From an uncultured Pseudomonadales bacterium (lineage in GTDB: Bacteria; Pseudomonadota; Gammaproteobacteria; Pseudomonadales; Azotimanducaceae): a stretch of 64,000 bases of DNA. The notes beneath the pieces were generated by a model. The model was given only the letters and a program-made list of their open reading frames with translations, did no database searches and was not told the DNA's origin. Numbering within the stretch: the first letter of the stretch is position 1; the number at the start of each line of letters is the position of its first letter. The position numbers and the translations under genes were made by a program. The stretch spans positions 1,302,001 through 1,366,000 of the forward strand of contig OY282379.1 in the NCBI GenBank assembly GCA_958295875.1, written 5' to 3'. Shown piece by piece: positions 18,898 to 27,972 of this stretch.

Positions 18898-19818
18898 ATG
18901 CGGATGTCGGGCAATGGGCTGTCGAGCCAAGCGCAGGGGGTGAAGGCGGTGCAAACAGAAGCGTTCCCCACCTCGCGCATTCCGGTCGTCAACGTCGCCA
19001 CGGTCCCGCAGCGGAGCCCGCTGCGCTATCCGGGCGGCAAGACATGGCTGATCCCGCATATTCGCGAGTGGCTGCGGAAAACCGGTCCTGAAATCCTGAT
19101 CGAGCCGTTCGCTGGCGGCGCCATCACCTCGCTCACAGCGGTGATGGAACGCCTCGTGAACGCGGCTGTGATGGTCGAGCTAGACCGCGATGTCGCAGCC
19201 TTCTGGCGCTCCGCGTTGGAGAGCGGAGCGACCTTGCAGAAATGGATCGGTCAATTCGAGCCGACCATCGAACGCCTCCGCGAGTTGGAGCGGGCGATCC
19301 CGGCAACGGTGACGGAACACGGCTTCCGCACGCTGGTGCTCAACCGCACCCGGCGCGGCGGAGTCCTCGCGCCTGGCGCATCCTTCAGCCGCAATGGAGA
19401 GAACGGGCGCGGTCTGCTCTCGCGCTGGTATCCGAAGACGCTGGCGACGCGGCTGGCCGCGATTCAGCAACACGCAGACCGAATCGCCTTCTGCGAAGGG
19501 GACGGCATGAAGCTCCTGCCGCTGATGTTGGGCGGGTGGGGCCGGAAGGCCGCGGTATTCCTCGATCCGCCCTACACGGCGCATGGCGGCAAGCGCGCCG
19601 GATCGCGCCTCTACGCACATTCGAGCCTAGACCACGCCGCGCTGTTCGCCATGCTGGCCGAAACCGATGCCAATTTCCTGATGACCTACGACGCTGCCCC
19701 AGAGATCATCGACTTGGTGCGCGAGCACAACTTCGACGCGGTGTGCCTGTCGATGAAGAACGGCCACCACAATCAAATGTCCGAGATCGTCATCACGTCC
19801 GAGCCGTTGTTCGCATGA
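18898..19818 (+). CDS. D12-class DNA adenine N6-methyltransferase
   Basis: A protein of up to 306 residues belonging to the Dam/D12 (alpha-class N6-adenine) methylase family, acting on DNA with S-adenosylmethionine. The N-terminal SAM-binding motif is RYPGGK, motif I is LIEPFAGGAITSL, and the catalytic motif IV is FLDPPYTA. The start is uncertain: the ATG at 18898 has no clear ribosome site, and an in-frame GTG at 18939 lies after a GCAGGGG run. The stop overlaps the start of the NotI-like gene by four bases (ATGA), so the two are translationally coupled as in restriction-modification systems. It sits between unrelated core genes, suggesting acquisition. Confidence 0.88.
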   Translation: MRMSGNGLSSQAQGVKAVQTEAFPTSRIPVVNVATVPQRSPLRYPGGKTWLIPHIREWLRKTGPEILIEPFAGGAITSLTAVMERLVNAAVMVELDRDVAAFWRSALESGATLQKWIGQFEPTIERLRELERAIPATVTEHGFRTLVLNRTRRGGVLAPGASFSRNGENGRGLLSRWYPKTLATRLAAIQQHADRIAFCEGDGMKLLPLMLGGWGRKAAVFLDPPYTAHGGKRAGSRLYAHSSLDHAALFAMLAETDANFLMTYDAAPEIIDLVREHNFDAVCLSMKNGHHNQMSEIVITSEPLFA

Positions 19819-20393
19819 TGGACAGGTTCACTATCGCAGAATGGTTTGGGCAACCCTTCACGGGCCTCTCAGCGCCCCAAAGGCAAGCGCTGGCTCGGTC
19901 CGCGTTGGGGCACGCCACCGCCCCTTCCTGCCCGTTCCAGCGCGGCCAACCGCCCTGTGGGAAACGTGGCGGAGTGTGCTCGATCCGGGCGGGCAACGGG
20001 CCGCCCGTCATCACATGTCCGAGTCGGTTCGAGGAAGACGATTTGTTGCCGAAGTGGCTGGCGGAGATCGTCGGCTTCCCAGACATCTATCTGGCCACCG
20101 AAGTACCGTTCATGCGCTCCCCAACCACCGGGCGGGCAGCGGGCCGCATCGACTTGGTCATTGCTCAGGATGGTGACGCGAGCGCGTGGTTTGGTCTCGA
20201 AGTCCAGGCAGTCTATTTCTCTGGGAAAGGGATGCAGGCTGACTTTGAAGCGCTCCGCCAAAACACCGACGAGACGCCTCCAGAACCGATACAGCGGGCT
20301 TTCCTCACCTTCGCGCCTTGCCGTAACCTTGGCGTCTTTACCGTACTCAAAGGGAACGAACGATGGGGGTGGAGACCAATCTCTTCGATTTAA
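19815..20393 (+). CDS. NotI-family restriction endonuclease, apparently C-terminally truncated
   Basis: A 192-residue protein resembling the N-terminal half of NotI-family nucleases. The four cysteines of the iron-binding site are present (C39 in SCPFQ, C48, C55 in GGVCSI, C68 in ITCPSRF). The PD-(D/E)XK-like catalytic residues are visible as D113 in RIDLV and E129/Q131 in LEVQAVYFSG, equivalent to the D...ExQ arrangement of NotI. NotI has 383 residues and its relatives have a further C-terminal half; here the frame ends about 55 residues after the catalytic strand and runs 31 bases into the start of the SDR gene. It may be a truncated remnant or an unusually short enzyme. It is coupled to the D12 methylase by an ATGA overlap. 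Confidence 0.7.
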   Translation: MMDRFTIAEWFGQPFTGLSAPQRQALARSALGHATAPSCPFQRGQPPCGKRGGVCSIRAGNGPPVITCPSRFEEDDLLPKWLAEIVGFPDIYLATEVPFMRSPTTGRAAGRIDLVIAQDGDASAWFGLEVQAVYFSGKGMQADFEALRQNTDETPPEPIQRAFLTFAPCRNLGVFTVLKGNERWGWRPISSI

Positions 20394-21145
20394 CCGGGCG
20401 CGTGGCGCTGCTCACGGGCGCGTCCAAGGGCATGGGGCGCTACATGGCCGCCGGCCTCGCGGAACACGGTGCGTCCGTGGTGGTGTCGAGCCGCAAGCTC
20501 GACCAATGCGAAGCCACGGCGCAGGAAATCAACGAGCAGTGCGGTCGCGAAGCCGCCATCGCCGTTGCCTGCAACATCGGCTACAAGGAGCAGCTGGAGG
20601 CCTTGGTCGCTGAGACCCATAGCCGATTGGGGCCCATCGACATCTTGGTCGCCAACGCCGGGGTGAACCCGTTCTACGGCCCGATGTCGAAGATTCCAGA
20701 CGCCGCCTTCGACAAGATCATGAACTCCAACGTCCGCTCCAACCACTGGCTGTGCCAGATGGCGGCGCAAGACATGGCGGAGAAGGGGCGCGGCAGCATG
20801 ATGATCACGTCGTCCACCGGCGCGTTCAGCCCTTCGGAGTTCCTCGGCACCTACAGCATCTCGAAACTCGCGGACATCGGCTTGGTGCGCAATCTCGCGC
20901 TGGAGTATGGCCCCCGTGGCGTGCGCGTGAACGCCATCTGCCCCGGCCTCATCAAGACAGACTTTGCCCGCGCGCTGTGGGACAACCCAGAGGCGAAGAA
21001 GGCTGCCGAGACGACGACGCCGCTGCGGCGCTTGGGCGAACCGGAGGACTTCAAGGGCATCGCCGTGTTCCTGGCTTCAGACGCGAGCGCCTATGTCACC
21101 GGGCAAGCCATCGCGGTGTGCGGCGGCACCCATATGTGGCGTTAG
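20363..21145 (+). CDS. SDR family oxidoreductase
   Basis: A 260-residue classical short-chain dehydrogenase/reductase. The NAD(P) motif is TGASKGMG, the NAG motif is VANAGVNPF, the catalytic serine is in MITSSTG, and the catalytic YxxxK is YSISK. The C-terminal GEPEDFKGIAVFLASDASAYVTGQAI pattern is standard. Substrate unknown; FabG-like or alcohol/ketone conversion is the family role. The ATG at 20363 lies inside the end of the preceding NotI-like frame, which suggests that the upstream gene, not this one, was cut at the junction. No strong ribosome site was noted beyond GGGAACGAACG. Confidence 0.9.
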   Translation: MGVETNLFDLTGRVALLTGASKGMGRYMAAGLAEHGASVVVSSRKLDQCEATAQEINEQCGREAAIAVACNIGYKEQLEALVAETHSRLGPIDILVANAGVNPFYGPMSKIPDAAFDKIMNSNVRSNHWLCQMAAQDMAEKGRGSMMITSSTGAFSPSEFLGTYSISKLADIGLVRNLALEYGPRGVRVNAICPGLIKTDFARALWDNPEAKKAAETTTPLRRLGEPEDFKGIAVFLASDASAYVTGQAIAVCGGTHMWR

Positions 21146-21226
21146 GCCACCGCGCCACGCCCTAACCCAGCGTCCGGCGGCGCCCCACAGCGCGGCGTCG
21201 CCGCGGCGCGCGAGTACACTGCCCAC

Positions 21227-23548
21227 ATGAAGGCGCGCGGCTTCGTCATGCAGGCGAGCTACCGCATCTTGGGCGGCGCGCCGGTGCTGCACCTGTTCGG
21301 CCGTCTGGAAGACGGCGCCACCTTTCTCATCCGGGACGCCCGCGCCACGCCGTGCTTCTTCGTGCGCGCCGCAGACGCGGACCGTGCCCACGCCGCCGGC
21401 GCCACGCGCCAGCGCCCCACCGAGCGCCGCAACTTCGCCGGCGAACCGATGGTGGTCGTCGAGGTGGCCACCCCACCCGACGCGCCGCCGCTGCGAGATC
21501 GCCTGCACGAACAAGGCATCGACACGTTCGAGGCGGATGTACGGTTCGCCGTGCGCTGGCTCATCGATCGAGACATCAAGGGCGGCATCGAAATCGAAGG
21601 CGAAGCGCAGCCGGGCGACGGCATCGACTGGGTGTTCAACGAACCTGATGCCCGCCCCGCGCATGTGGACATCACCCCCCGCGTGCTGTCCTTCGACATT
21701 GAGACGGACGCGAACGCGGAACAACTGCTGGCCATCGCCCTCTACGGCTGCGGCTTGGACGAAGTGCATGTGGTGGACGCCGAAGGACGGCCCATGCCGG
21801 CGCGCGCTCACGCCGCGGTGGACGAAGGCGAGGCTTTGGAAGCATTCGTCCAGCGCGTCGGCGAAGCCAACCCAGACGTGCTCACCGGCTGGAACGTCAT
21901 CGACTTCGACCTCAGCGTGATGGCGCGCATCGCCAAGCGCCTGAAGCGCCCGTTCGAGTTGGGCAGAACGCCGGGCGCAATGCGCATCCGTGCCGCCCAA
22001 GGCTACTTTGGCAGCGGCCAGGCCAACATCCCCGGGCGCGTGGTGCTGGACGGCATGGATCTGCTGCGCGGCGCCTTCGTGCGCTTCGACGACTATTCCT
22101 TGGACGCCGTGGCCCGGCGGGTGCTGGGCGAAGGCAAGGCAATCGAGGGCGATGTCCGCGACCGCGCCGGGGAAATCATGGCCCGCTATCGAGACGATCT
22201 AGAGGGCTTCGCCCGTTATGCCCGCACCGACGCTCGCCTTGCCTTGGAAATCGTCGAGGCGATGAACTTGGTGCCGTTGGCCCTCGCCCGCAGCCGCCTC
22301 ACGGGCATGACGCCAGACCGGGTGGCCGCCAGCATCGCCTCGTTCGACTTCGTCTATCTCGCCGAGCTCGGCAAACGCGGCATCGTTGCGCCCACGGCGC
22401 GGGGGAGCGACGCGCGGGTGTCCGTCGCGCAGAGCGGCGGGCATGTGCTCGAACCCAAACAGGGGCTGCACGACAACGTTTGCGTGTTCGACTTCAAGAG
22501 CCTCTATCCCAGCGTGATGCGCACCTTCAACATCGACCCGCTCGCATTCGTGGCCGAACCCAACGCACAGGACGATGTGGTGCGCACCGTCACCGGCGCC
22601 GCCTTCCGCCGCGGCGAAGCCATCCTGCCGAAGATGTTGGACCGCCTCGCGGCTGCGCGGGAAGCCGCCAAGCGCGGCAACGACGGCATCGCCTCGCAGG
22701 CCATCAAAATCCTCATGAACTCGTTCTACGGCGTGCTCGGCACGCCGGCGTGCCGTTTCCACAACGTGGCCATCGCCAACGCCATCACCGGGCAGAGCCG
22801 GCATTTCCTCCTCTGGGCCAAGGGTTGGTTCGAGGCGCGTGGCTTCACGGTGCTGTACGGCGACACAGACAGCCTGTTCGTGTTGTCTGGCGTCGCCGAC
22901 ACCGCACGCGCTCGGGCGCTGGCGGAAGGGTTGACCGAGGAGTTGAACGCCGCCGTCGCAGACCATGTGCGCGAGCGCTGGCGCGTCGAGAGCCGCTTGG
23001 AGCTGGAGTTTGAGAAGGTGTACGCGCGGCTCTTCCTGCCGGCGGTGCGGCACGGCGCCGGCGGCGCACGCAAGCGCTATGTCGGCGCACTGGAAGACGG
23101 CCAAGAATTGGACTTCGTCGGCATGGAAGTGGTGCGCCGCGACTGGACCGAACTCGCCAAGACGGTGCAGCGGGAACTCTACGCCCGGCTCTTCAAGGAA
23201 GCGCCAGTGGCCGATTACCTAGTCGACGTGGTGAGCGCCGTGCGCGCCGGCGAGGCGGATGCCGCCCTCGTCTATCGCAAGGGACTGAGGAAACGTCTCC
23301 GCGAATACGACAAGAACACGCCGCCGCATGTCGCCGCGGCGCGCAAATCCCGCTCAAGCACTGGGCGGGTGGTGTCCTATGTGATCACCCAAGCTGGCCC
23401 GGAACCGTTGGACAACGTGACGGCCGAGCTGGACCGCGAGCACTATGTGCAAAAGCAGGTGCGACCGGTGGCGGAGCCCGTGTTGGAAGCCTTGGGCCTC
23501 CACTTCGAGCAGGTGATCGGCGACGACACGCAGCTGGCGCTGTTCTAA
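21227..23548 (+). CDS. polB: DNA polymerase II (family B)
   Basis: A 773-residue family B DNA polymerase with 3'-5' proofreading, typical of gammaproteobacterial Pol II, used in replication restart and lesion bypass. Exonuclease motif Exo I is LSFDIETDAN (near residue 155) and Exo II lies in GWNVIDFDLSVM. The polymerase motifs follow in order: region II DFKSLYPSVM from D422, region III ILMNSFYGVLG, and region I YGDTDS at residues 544-549 with two catalytic aspartates. Length agrees with E. coli PolB (783). In-frame ATGs at 21227 and 21248 are both possible; no clear ribosome site decides between them. Confidence 0.96.
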   Translation: MKARGFVMQASYRILGGAPVLHLFGRLEDGATFLIRDARATPCFFVRAADADRAHAAGATRQRPTERRNFAGEPMVVVEVATPPDAPPLRDRLHEQGIDTFEADVRFAVRWLIDRDIKGGIEIEGEAQPGDGIDWVFNEPDARPAHVDITPRVLSFDIETDANAEQLLAIALYGCGLDEVHVVDAEGRPMPARAHAAVDEGEALEAFVQRVGEANPDVLTGWNVIDFDLSVMARIAKRLKRPFELGRTPGAMRIRAAQGYFGSGQANIPGRVVLDGMDLLRGAFVRFDDYSLDAVARRVLGEGKAIEGDVRDRAGEIMARYRDDLEGFARYARTDARLALEIVEAMNLVPLALARSRLTGMTPDRVAASIASFDFVYLAELGKRGIVAPTARGSDARVSVAQSGGHVLEPKQGLHDNVCVFDFKSLYPSVMRTFNIDPLAFVAEPNAQDDVVRTVTGAAFRRGEAILPKMLDRLAAAREAAKRGNDGIASQAIKILMNSFYGVLGTPACRFHNVAIANAITGQSRHFLLWAKGWFEARGFTVLYGDTDSLFVLSGVADTARARALAEGLTEELNAAVADHVRERWRVESRLELEFEKVYARLFLPAVRHGAGGARKRYVGALEDGQELDFVGMEVVRRDWTELAKTVQRELYARLFKEAPVADYLVDVVSAVRAGEADAALVYRKGLRKRLREYDKNTPPHVAAARKSRSSTGRVVSYVITQAGPEPLDNVTAELDREHYVQKQVRPVAEPVLEALGLHFEQVIGDDTQLALF

Positions 23549-23591
23549 CCGGGCCGCGGCCCGTCAGACCGGCGCTTAAGCCGCCAAGAAG

Positions 23592-24023
23592 CTACTCCGC
23601 CGGTTTCTCGCGACGCACCCAGCGGCTGGTGGCGCTCACATCCTCAATCGCCCCGCCGGCCTGCTGCCAACCGGCAAAGCCAGCTTCCAAATGGGCGACA
23701 TCGGCGAAGCCCATGTCCCGCAGCGCCTGAGCCGCGAGGGCTGAACGCCCCCCCGCCGCGCAAAACAGCACCGTGCGGCGGCCCTCTTGGAACCAATCCC
23801 GGTAGTAAGGGCTCCCTGGGTCTGCCCAGAACTCAAGCATTCCCCGCGGCGCATGTTTGGCGCCGGGGATCGTGCCGAGATCAACCTGCTCCTGCAGCTC
23901 GCGGATGTCGAGCAGCAACGTGTCCGGGTTCGCTTCAACCTCCCGCTTGAGGTCTTCGACGCTCAGGTTCTCGATGCCCTGTTTTGCCGCCTCAACCGCA
24001 GCGAAGATGCTCCTGATCGCCAT
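23592..24023 (-). CDS. rhodanese-like domain protein
   Basis: A 143-residue single-domain rhodanese with the active-site loop VLFCAAGGRS (C88). It also has the LLLDIREL strand and the IPGAKHAPRGMLEFWADP segment typical of the YnjE/PspE-like stand-alone group. Such proteins carry persulfide sulfur on the cysteine, for sulfur transfer or cyanide/thiosulfate handling. No signal peptide was seen, so it is probably cytoplasmic. It converges on polB, with the palindrome CGGGCCGCGGCCCG between them, and is separated from modC by about 70 bases. Confidence 0.88.
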   Translation of the reverse strand: MAIRSIFAAVEAAKQGIENLSVEDLKREVEANPDTLLLDIRELQEQVDLGTIPGAKHAPRGMLEFWADPGSPYYRDWFQEGRRTVLFCAAGGRSALAAQALRDMGFADVAHLEAGFAGWQQAGGAIEDVSATSRWVRREKPAE

Positions 24024-24091
24024 TGCGCACTGTGCCTCTGCCTAGATCAGGGAAATTGTACCCGCGCCCGGCGCACTTCAAGCGCGCGCCG

Positions 24092-25222
24092 TCATGCGTC
24101 GAAGGACACGCTTTTCACCAAAGCGTAGACGTTCATGCCCTCTGCCAAGCCGAGGTCGTCCGCGGCGGCGCGGGTGATGCGGGCGCGCAAGCACTGGCCG
24201 GCGACGTCGACCGCCGCTTCCGCGAAGGGTGAATCCGCCTCGGCGACGAGTTCAGTGAGCCTTCCGGCGAAGACATTGCGGATGCTCAAGGCCCTTGGCC
24301 GTTCTGTCGCCAACGCCACATCCCGCGCGCGTATGCGCACATGCGCCGCGGCGCCTGGCGCCAAGCCCTCGTTCAGCGGCGTGGCGATGGGTTGGCCGCC
24401 AAGTTCCAACCAAGTGAGCCGGTAGTGCAGGTCGTGGCGTTCCACCCGCGCCTGCACCACCACGCTCGCCTCAATGGGCCCGGCAATGGACTGCACATCC
24501 AAGCGCTGCAGCACCGCGGCCGTCGGGCCGAAAGCGCGGGCGCGGCCTTGCGCCAGCACCAGCGTGCGCCGCGCCAACCGCGCCACTTCATCGATGGCGT
24601 GGCTCACGTACAGCGTCGGCATGCCGAACTGCGCCGGCAACGCTTCCAGATAGGGCAGGATGTCTGCCTTGCGGGCGCTGTCCAAGGCCGCCAACGGCTC
24701 ATCGAGCAACAGCAGCGCCGGCTTTGCCAACAGCGTTCGCCCCAGCGCCACGCGCTGCCGCTCGCCGCCGGATAGGGCACTCGGCCGGCGCCGCAACAAC
24801 GCCGCCAGATCAAGCGCCGCCACCACATCGTCAAAGCTGGGCGCCCCGCCTCGGGCCCGGCGCGCGGCGTAGCGCAGATTGCCGCCCACGCTCAGATGGG
24901 GAAACAGCCGCGCATCTTGGAACATGTAGCCAACCGAGCGCCGATGCGCCGGCACGCGCACGCCCGCGGCGGTGTCCAACCAAACATCGTCGCCCAGCGC
25001 CACGCGCCCGCTGGCCGGCTCGAAGCCGGCAATCGAACGCAGCAACGCGCTCTTGCCGGCGCCGCTCGGCCCAAACACCGCGGTGACGCCGTCCATTTGC
25101 AGGCGCTCTGCGCACTGCAAGTGGAAGTTGCCGAGCGGCAGCTCGATGTCGATGTCCAAGGTGAGCGCACCGGCACCGGCAGCCGCCACCGTCGCAGCCC
25201 CGTCGCGGGATTCAGCCGACAT
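24092..25222 (-). CDS. modC: molybdate ABC transporter ATP-binding protein
   Basis: A 376-residue ABC ATPase that drives molybdate import with ModA and ModB. Walker A is FGPSGAGKSALL, the Q-loop is MFQDARLFPHL, the signature is LSGGERQRVALGRTLL, Walker B is LLLLDEPLAALD, and the H-loop is YVSHAIDEV. The C-terminal part (about residue 290 on) is the molybdate-binding TOBE/Mop domain, including IRARDVALATERP. The start at 25222 is the first sensible methionine; it overlaps the end of modB by 11 bases. The open frame continues upstream inside modB and is ignored. Last gene of the MFS-modA-modB-modC cluster. Confidence 0.94.
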   Translation of the reverse strand: MSAESRDGAATVAAAGAGALTLDIDIELPLGNFHLQCAERLQMDGVTAVFGPSGAGKSALLRSIAGFEPASGRVALGDDVWLDTAAGVRVPAHRRSVGYMFQDARLFPHLSVGGNLRYAARRARGGAPSFDDVVAALDLAALLRRRPSALSGGERQRVALGRTLLAKPALLLLDEPLAALDSARKADILPYLEALPAQFGMPTLYVSHAIDEVARLARRTLVLAQGRARAFGPTAAVLQRLDVQSIAGPIEASVVVQARVERHDLHYRLTWLELGGQPIATPLNEGLAPGAAAHVRIRARDVALATERPRALSIRNVFAGRLTELVAEADSPFAEAAVDVAGQCLRARITRAAADDLGLAEGMNVYALVKSVSFDA

Positions 25223-25880
25223 GGGTCGGGAACCGTCGATTGACGGCATACACCACCAACAGCGCAATGGCGCAGAATGCCAACAGCGTGGCGGACAGCG
25301 CATGGGCATCCGCGTAGCGCAGCGTTTCCACCTGTTCGTAGATGGCGATGGACACCACCCGCGTCTCGCCGGGGATGTTGCCGCCAACCATCAACACGAC
25401 GCCGAACTCGCCCACGGTGTGCGCGAAGGTGAGCACCGTCGCGGTAAGGAAGCCGCGTCCGGCCAGCGGCGCCGCCACGGTGAGGAAGGCATCCAGCGGA
25501 TGCGCGCGCAAGCTGGCGGCGGCCTCCAAAGGCGCGCGGCCCACCGCCGCGAAGGCGCTCTGCAGCGGCTGCACCATGAATGGCAAGGAGTACAGGATGG
25601 ACGCCGCCACCAAGCCCTCGAACGAAAACGTGAGCGTGTCGCCGCTGAGCTGAACCCACAGCCGCCCGATGGGGGCGTCTGGATTGAACAGGATCAAGAG
25701 GTAAAAGCCGAGCACCGTGGGCGGCAGCACCAACGGCAGCGCCGTGACGGCCTCGATGACCGGCTTGACGGCCGAGCGCGTCGTCGCAAGCCACCATGCG
25801 AGCGGGGCACCCAAGACCAACAGCGCCAACGTGGTGACGCCGGCCAGCTTGAACGTCAGCCAGATGGCGTCGGTTTCCAC
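25212..25880 (-). CDS. modB: molybdate ABC transporter permease
   Basis: A 222-residue inner-membrane permease with about five hydrophobic segments. The cytoplasmic coupling loop with the EAA-type motif is EAAASLRAHPLDAFLTVAAP, preceding the FAHTVGEFGVVLMVGGNIPG segment characteristic of ModB. It forms the channel energised by ModC. Overlaps modA by 25 bases upstream and modC by 11 bases downstream, showing tight coupling. Confidence 0.93.
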   Translation of the reverse strand: METDAIWLTFKLAGVTTLALLVLGAPLAWWLATTRSAVKPVIEAVTALPLVLPPTVLGFYLLILFNPDAPIGRLWVQLSGDTLTFSFEGLVAASILYSLPFMVQPLQSAFAAVGRAPLEAAASLRAHPLDAFLTVAAPLAGRGFLTATVLTFAHTVGEFGVVLMVGGNIPGETRVVSIAIYEQVETLRYADAHALSATLLAFCAIALLVVYAVNRRFPTHVG

Positions 25881-26659
25881 CAGACGTCATCCTCCATGTC
25901 GGCGCCAGTGGGCGCGTCGTAGCCGCTTGCGATGATGATCCGCTTGGCTTGCGCACCGAACAAGAACGCCATGAATGCGCGGGGCGCGGCTTTGCCGGCG
26001 GAGCGCCGCAGCAATGCCGCGTCTTGGCGCACCGGGCGATGCAGCGCCGCCGGCACATCCCAACGGCTGCCTTGGCGCCCGCCGTCCAGCACATACGAGA
26101 CAGCCACGAAGCCGAGTTCGGCGGCGCCGGTGGCCACCAAGGCATGGGCTTGGCCCACGTTCTCGCCCATCACCAGCCGCCCGGCATTGGCGTCGAAAAG
26201 GCCGAGCGCCTTGAGCGTTTGCACCGCCGCGGCGCCATACGGAGCGAGGCGCGGATTGGCAATGGCGAGGTGCTTGTACACCCCCTCGCCCAACGCCCGC
26301 GCACCATCGGCGCCGATGCGGTGCGCATCCGCGCTCCACAACGTGAGCCGCCCGAGGGCATAGGTGCGCCGCGAACCCGGCACGACAAGCCCCGCCTCCT
26401 CCAACTTGCGCGGCCGCTCACGGTCCGCGGCGAGCAACACGTCGAAGGGCGCGCCGTGGGTGATTTGGGCAAAGAGTTTGCCTGTCGAGCCGATGACCAG
26501 GGCGACGCGATGCTCGGACGCCGCCTCAAACGCCGCTTCGATGCGCTCAGCCGGTTGTGCGAAATTGGCGGCGACAGCCACCAGCGCTTCCTCCCCCGCA
26601 GCGCCGCTTGCCAGCGCAGCGAGCAGCAGTGCCCCAGCGGACGGCGCGCGGCGCATCAT
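25856..26659 (-). CDS. modA: molybdate ABC transporter substrate-binding protein
   Basis: A 267-residue periplasmic binding protein. The N-terminus is a signal peptide (RRAPSAGALLLAALASGAAGE), cleaved near residue 22, followed by the ModA signature VAVAANFAQPAERIEAAFE and the oxyanion-binding GSTGKLFAQI strand. The C-terminal half has VMGENVGQAHALVATGAAELGFVA, typical of ModA. It captures molybdate or tungstate. Its first bases overlap the stop of the MFS gene by four (ATGA on the minus strand), and modB overlaps its end. No ModE regulator or molybdoenzyme is seen nearby. Confidence 0.93.
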   Translation of the reverse strand: MMRRAPSAGALLLAALASGAAGEEALVAVAANFAQPAERIEAAFEAASEHRVALVIGSTGKLFAQITHGAPFDVLLAADRERPRKLEEAGLVVPGSRRTYALGRLTLWSADAHRIGADGARALGEGVYKHLAIANPRLAPYGAAAVQTLKALGLFDANAGRLVMGENVGQAHALVATGAAELGFVAVSYVLDGGRQGSRWDVPAALHRPVRQDAALLRRSAGKAAPRAFMAFLFGAQAKRIIIASGYDAPTGADMEDDVWWKPTPSG

Positions 26660-27972
26660 GGCGCAGACGTCGCGTTCGGCGGCGCTTCCCGGAGCTCGTC
26701 ATTGAACGCCCGCGAAGCCAGCCACATGTGATAGACCGCCAGCAACGGCAGCACCTTCATCGCCACCAGCGCCCAGCGCAGCGATTCCTGGCCGAGCATC
26801 GGCGCCAGCGCGTCCGACAGGGCGCCCACGGCGAATGGCCCCAAACCAACGCCGATGAGATTGGACGAGAACATCAAGATGGCACCGGCCAAGGCGCGGG
26901 CATGGGGCCCCACCAGCCCTTGCACCGCCGCCAGCAACACCCCGGCGAACACGCCGGCGGCGAGCATCGCCACCATCGCCGAAGCGAACGCCCAGCGCCA
27001 ATCCGCGGCGAGATAGAAGCCGAGCAGGAACGGTATCGAGATCAGCGTGCCAAGCAGCGGCACATACACCTGCCAAGCCGCGTTGCGCTTGGCGAGCCGA
27101 TCGGCCATGAAACCCCCGGCCATCACCGCCACCAAGCTCGGAATGCTGAGCATGCTCAAGAGCACGCCCACCTCGTTCAGCGCCATGCCATGCGAGCGCT
27201 GCAGGAACGGCGCATGCCATTGCCCCGCGCCAACGTTGCTGAACCACAAGATGCCAACGGCGATCATCAAGTGGCGGAAGGCGCGGCCGCGGAAGAGATG
27301 CACCGTCGCCTGCCACAATGAACCGCTGCGCAGCGGCGACCCGGCCGCTTCCACCTTGCCGCGCGGCGGCGCTTCGCGAACGGTGAAACGCACGAGCAGC
27401 GCGAAGGCCACGCCCGGGGCGCCGAGGACGATGAAGGCCATGCGCCAGCCGTATTCGTGGCCGATGTAGCCCGCCAGCAAGGTGCCGAGGAAAATGCCGA
27501 TGTGCGCCCCGGCAACGAAGAACGCGATGGCGCGGGCGCGTTGTTCAATGGGGAAGTAATCGGCCAACAGCGCCTGCGAGGGAGGGTTGCCGCCAGCTTC
27601 GCCGATACCCACGCCCACGCGGGCGAGCAGCATGTGCCAATAGGCGCCGACGAGGCCAGACACCACCGTCATGGCGCTCCAGATCGCCATCGCCCAAGAA
27701 ATGACGCGCACTCGCAAGCCGCGATCGGCGAGCCGCGCGATGGGAAAGCCGCACACGGCGTAGAACAAAGCGAAGGCGAGGCCCGTGAGGATGCCCATCT
27801 GGGTGTCGCTGGCCTGCAGCTCGTGCTTGATGGGCTCGATGAGCACGCCCAAGATCGAGCGATCCATGTAGTTGAAGAGGTTCACGCCCATCAGAACGCC
27901 GAGGACGTATATCCGATAGCGGGTGGAAAACTCGCGGCGCGGCGCGGCGTCCAAGGAAGCGGGTTCGCTCAT
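26656..27972 (-). CDS. MFS transporter (Spinster-like)
   Basis: A 438-residue major facilitator with about 12 hydrophobic helices. The N-terminal helix carries VNLFNYMDRSILGVLIEPIK and the loop between helices 2 and 3 has the A-like motif GFPIARLADRG, both typical of the Spinster/hexuronate-type MFS group. Substrate unknown. It is the first gene of the minus-strand cluster and is translationally coupled to modA by a four-base overlap, an unusual partner for a molybdate transporter. It starts opposite the small RRM protein gene across a 380-base gap. Confidence 0.85.
   Translation of the reverse strand: MSEPASLDAAPRREFSTRYRIYVLGVLMGVNLFNYMDRSILGVLIEPIKHELQASDTQMGILTGLAFALFYAVCGFPIARLADRGLRVRVISWAMAIWSAMTVVSGLVGAYWHMLLARVGVGIGEAGGNPPSQALLADYFPIEQRARAIAFFVAGAHIGIFLGTLLAGYIGHEYGWRMAFIVLGAPGVAFALLVRFTVREAPPRGKVEAAGSPLRSGSLWQATVHLFRGRAFRHLMIAVGILWFSNVGAGQWHAPFLQRSHGMALNEVGVLLSMLSIPSLVAVMAGGFMADRLAKRNAAWQVYVPLLGTLISIPFLLGFYLAADWRWAFASAMVAMLAAGVFAGVLLAAVQGLVGPHARALAGAILMFSSNLIGVGLGPFAVGALSDALAPMLGQESLRWALVAMKVLPLLAVYHMWLASRAFNDELREAPPNATSAP

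Noticed and set aside
18898..19818. The methylase as an m4C or m5C enzyme matching NotI
   Set aside because: It has the D12 pattern (RYPGGK, FAGG, DPPY) of N6-adenine methylases and no cytosine-C5 PCQ motif; an m4C-type SPPY motif is also absent.
23550..23563. Palindrome CGGGCCGCGGCCCG as a terminator
   Set aside because: No T tract and too little loop; it may be a terminator of another kind, but GC-rich palindromes are frequent here.
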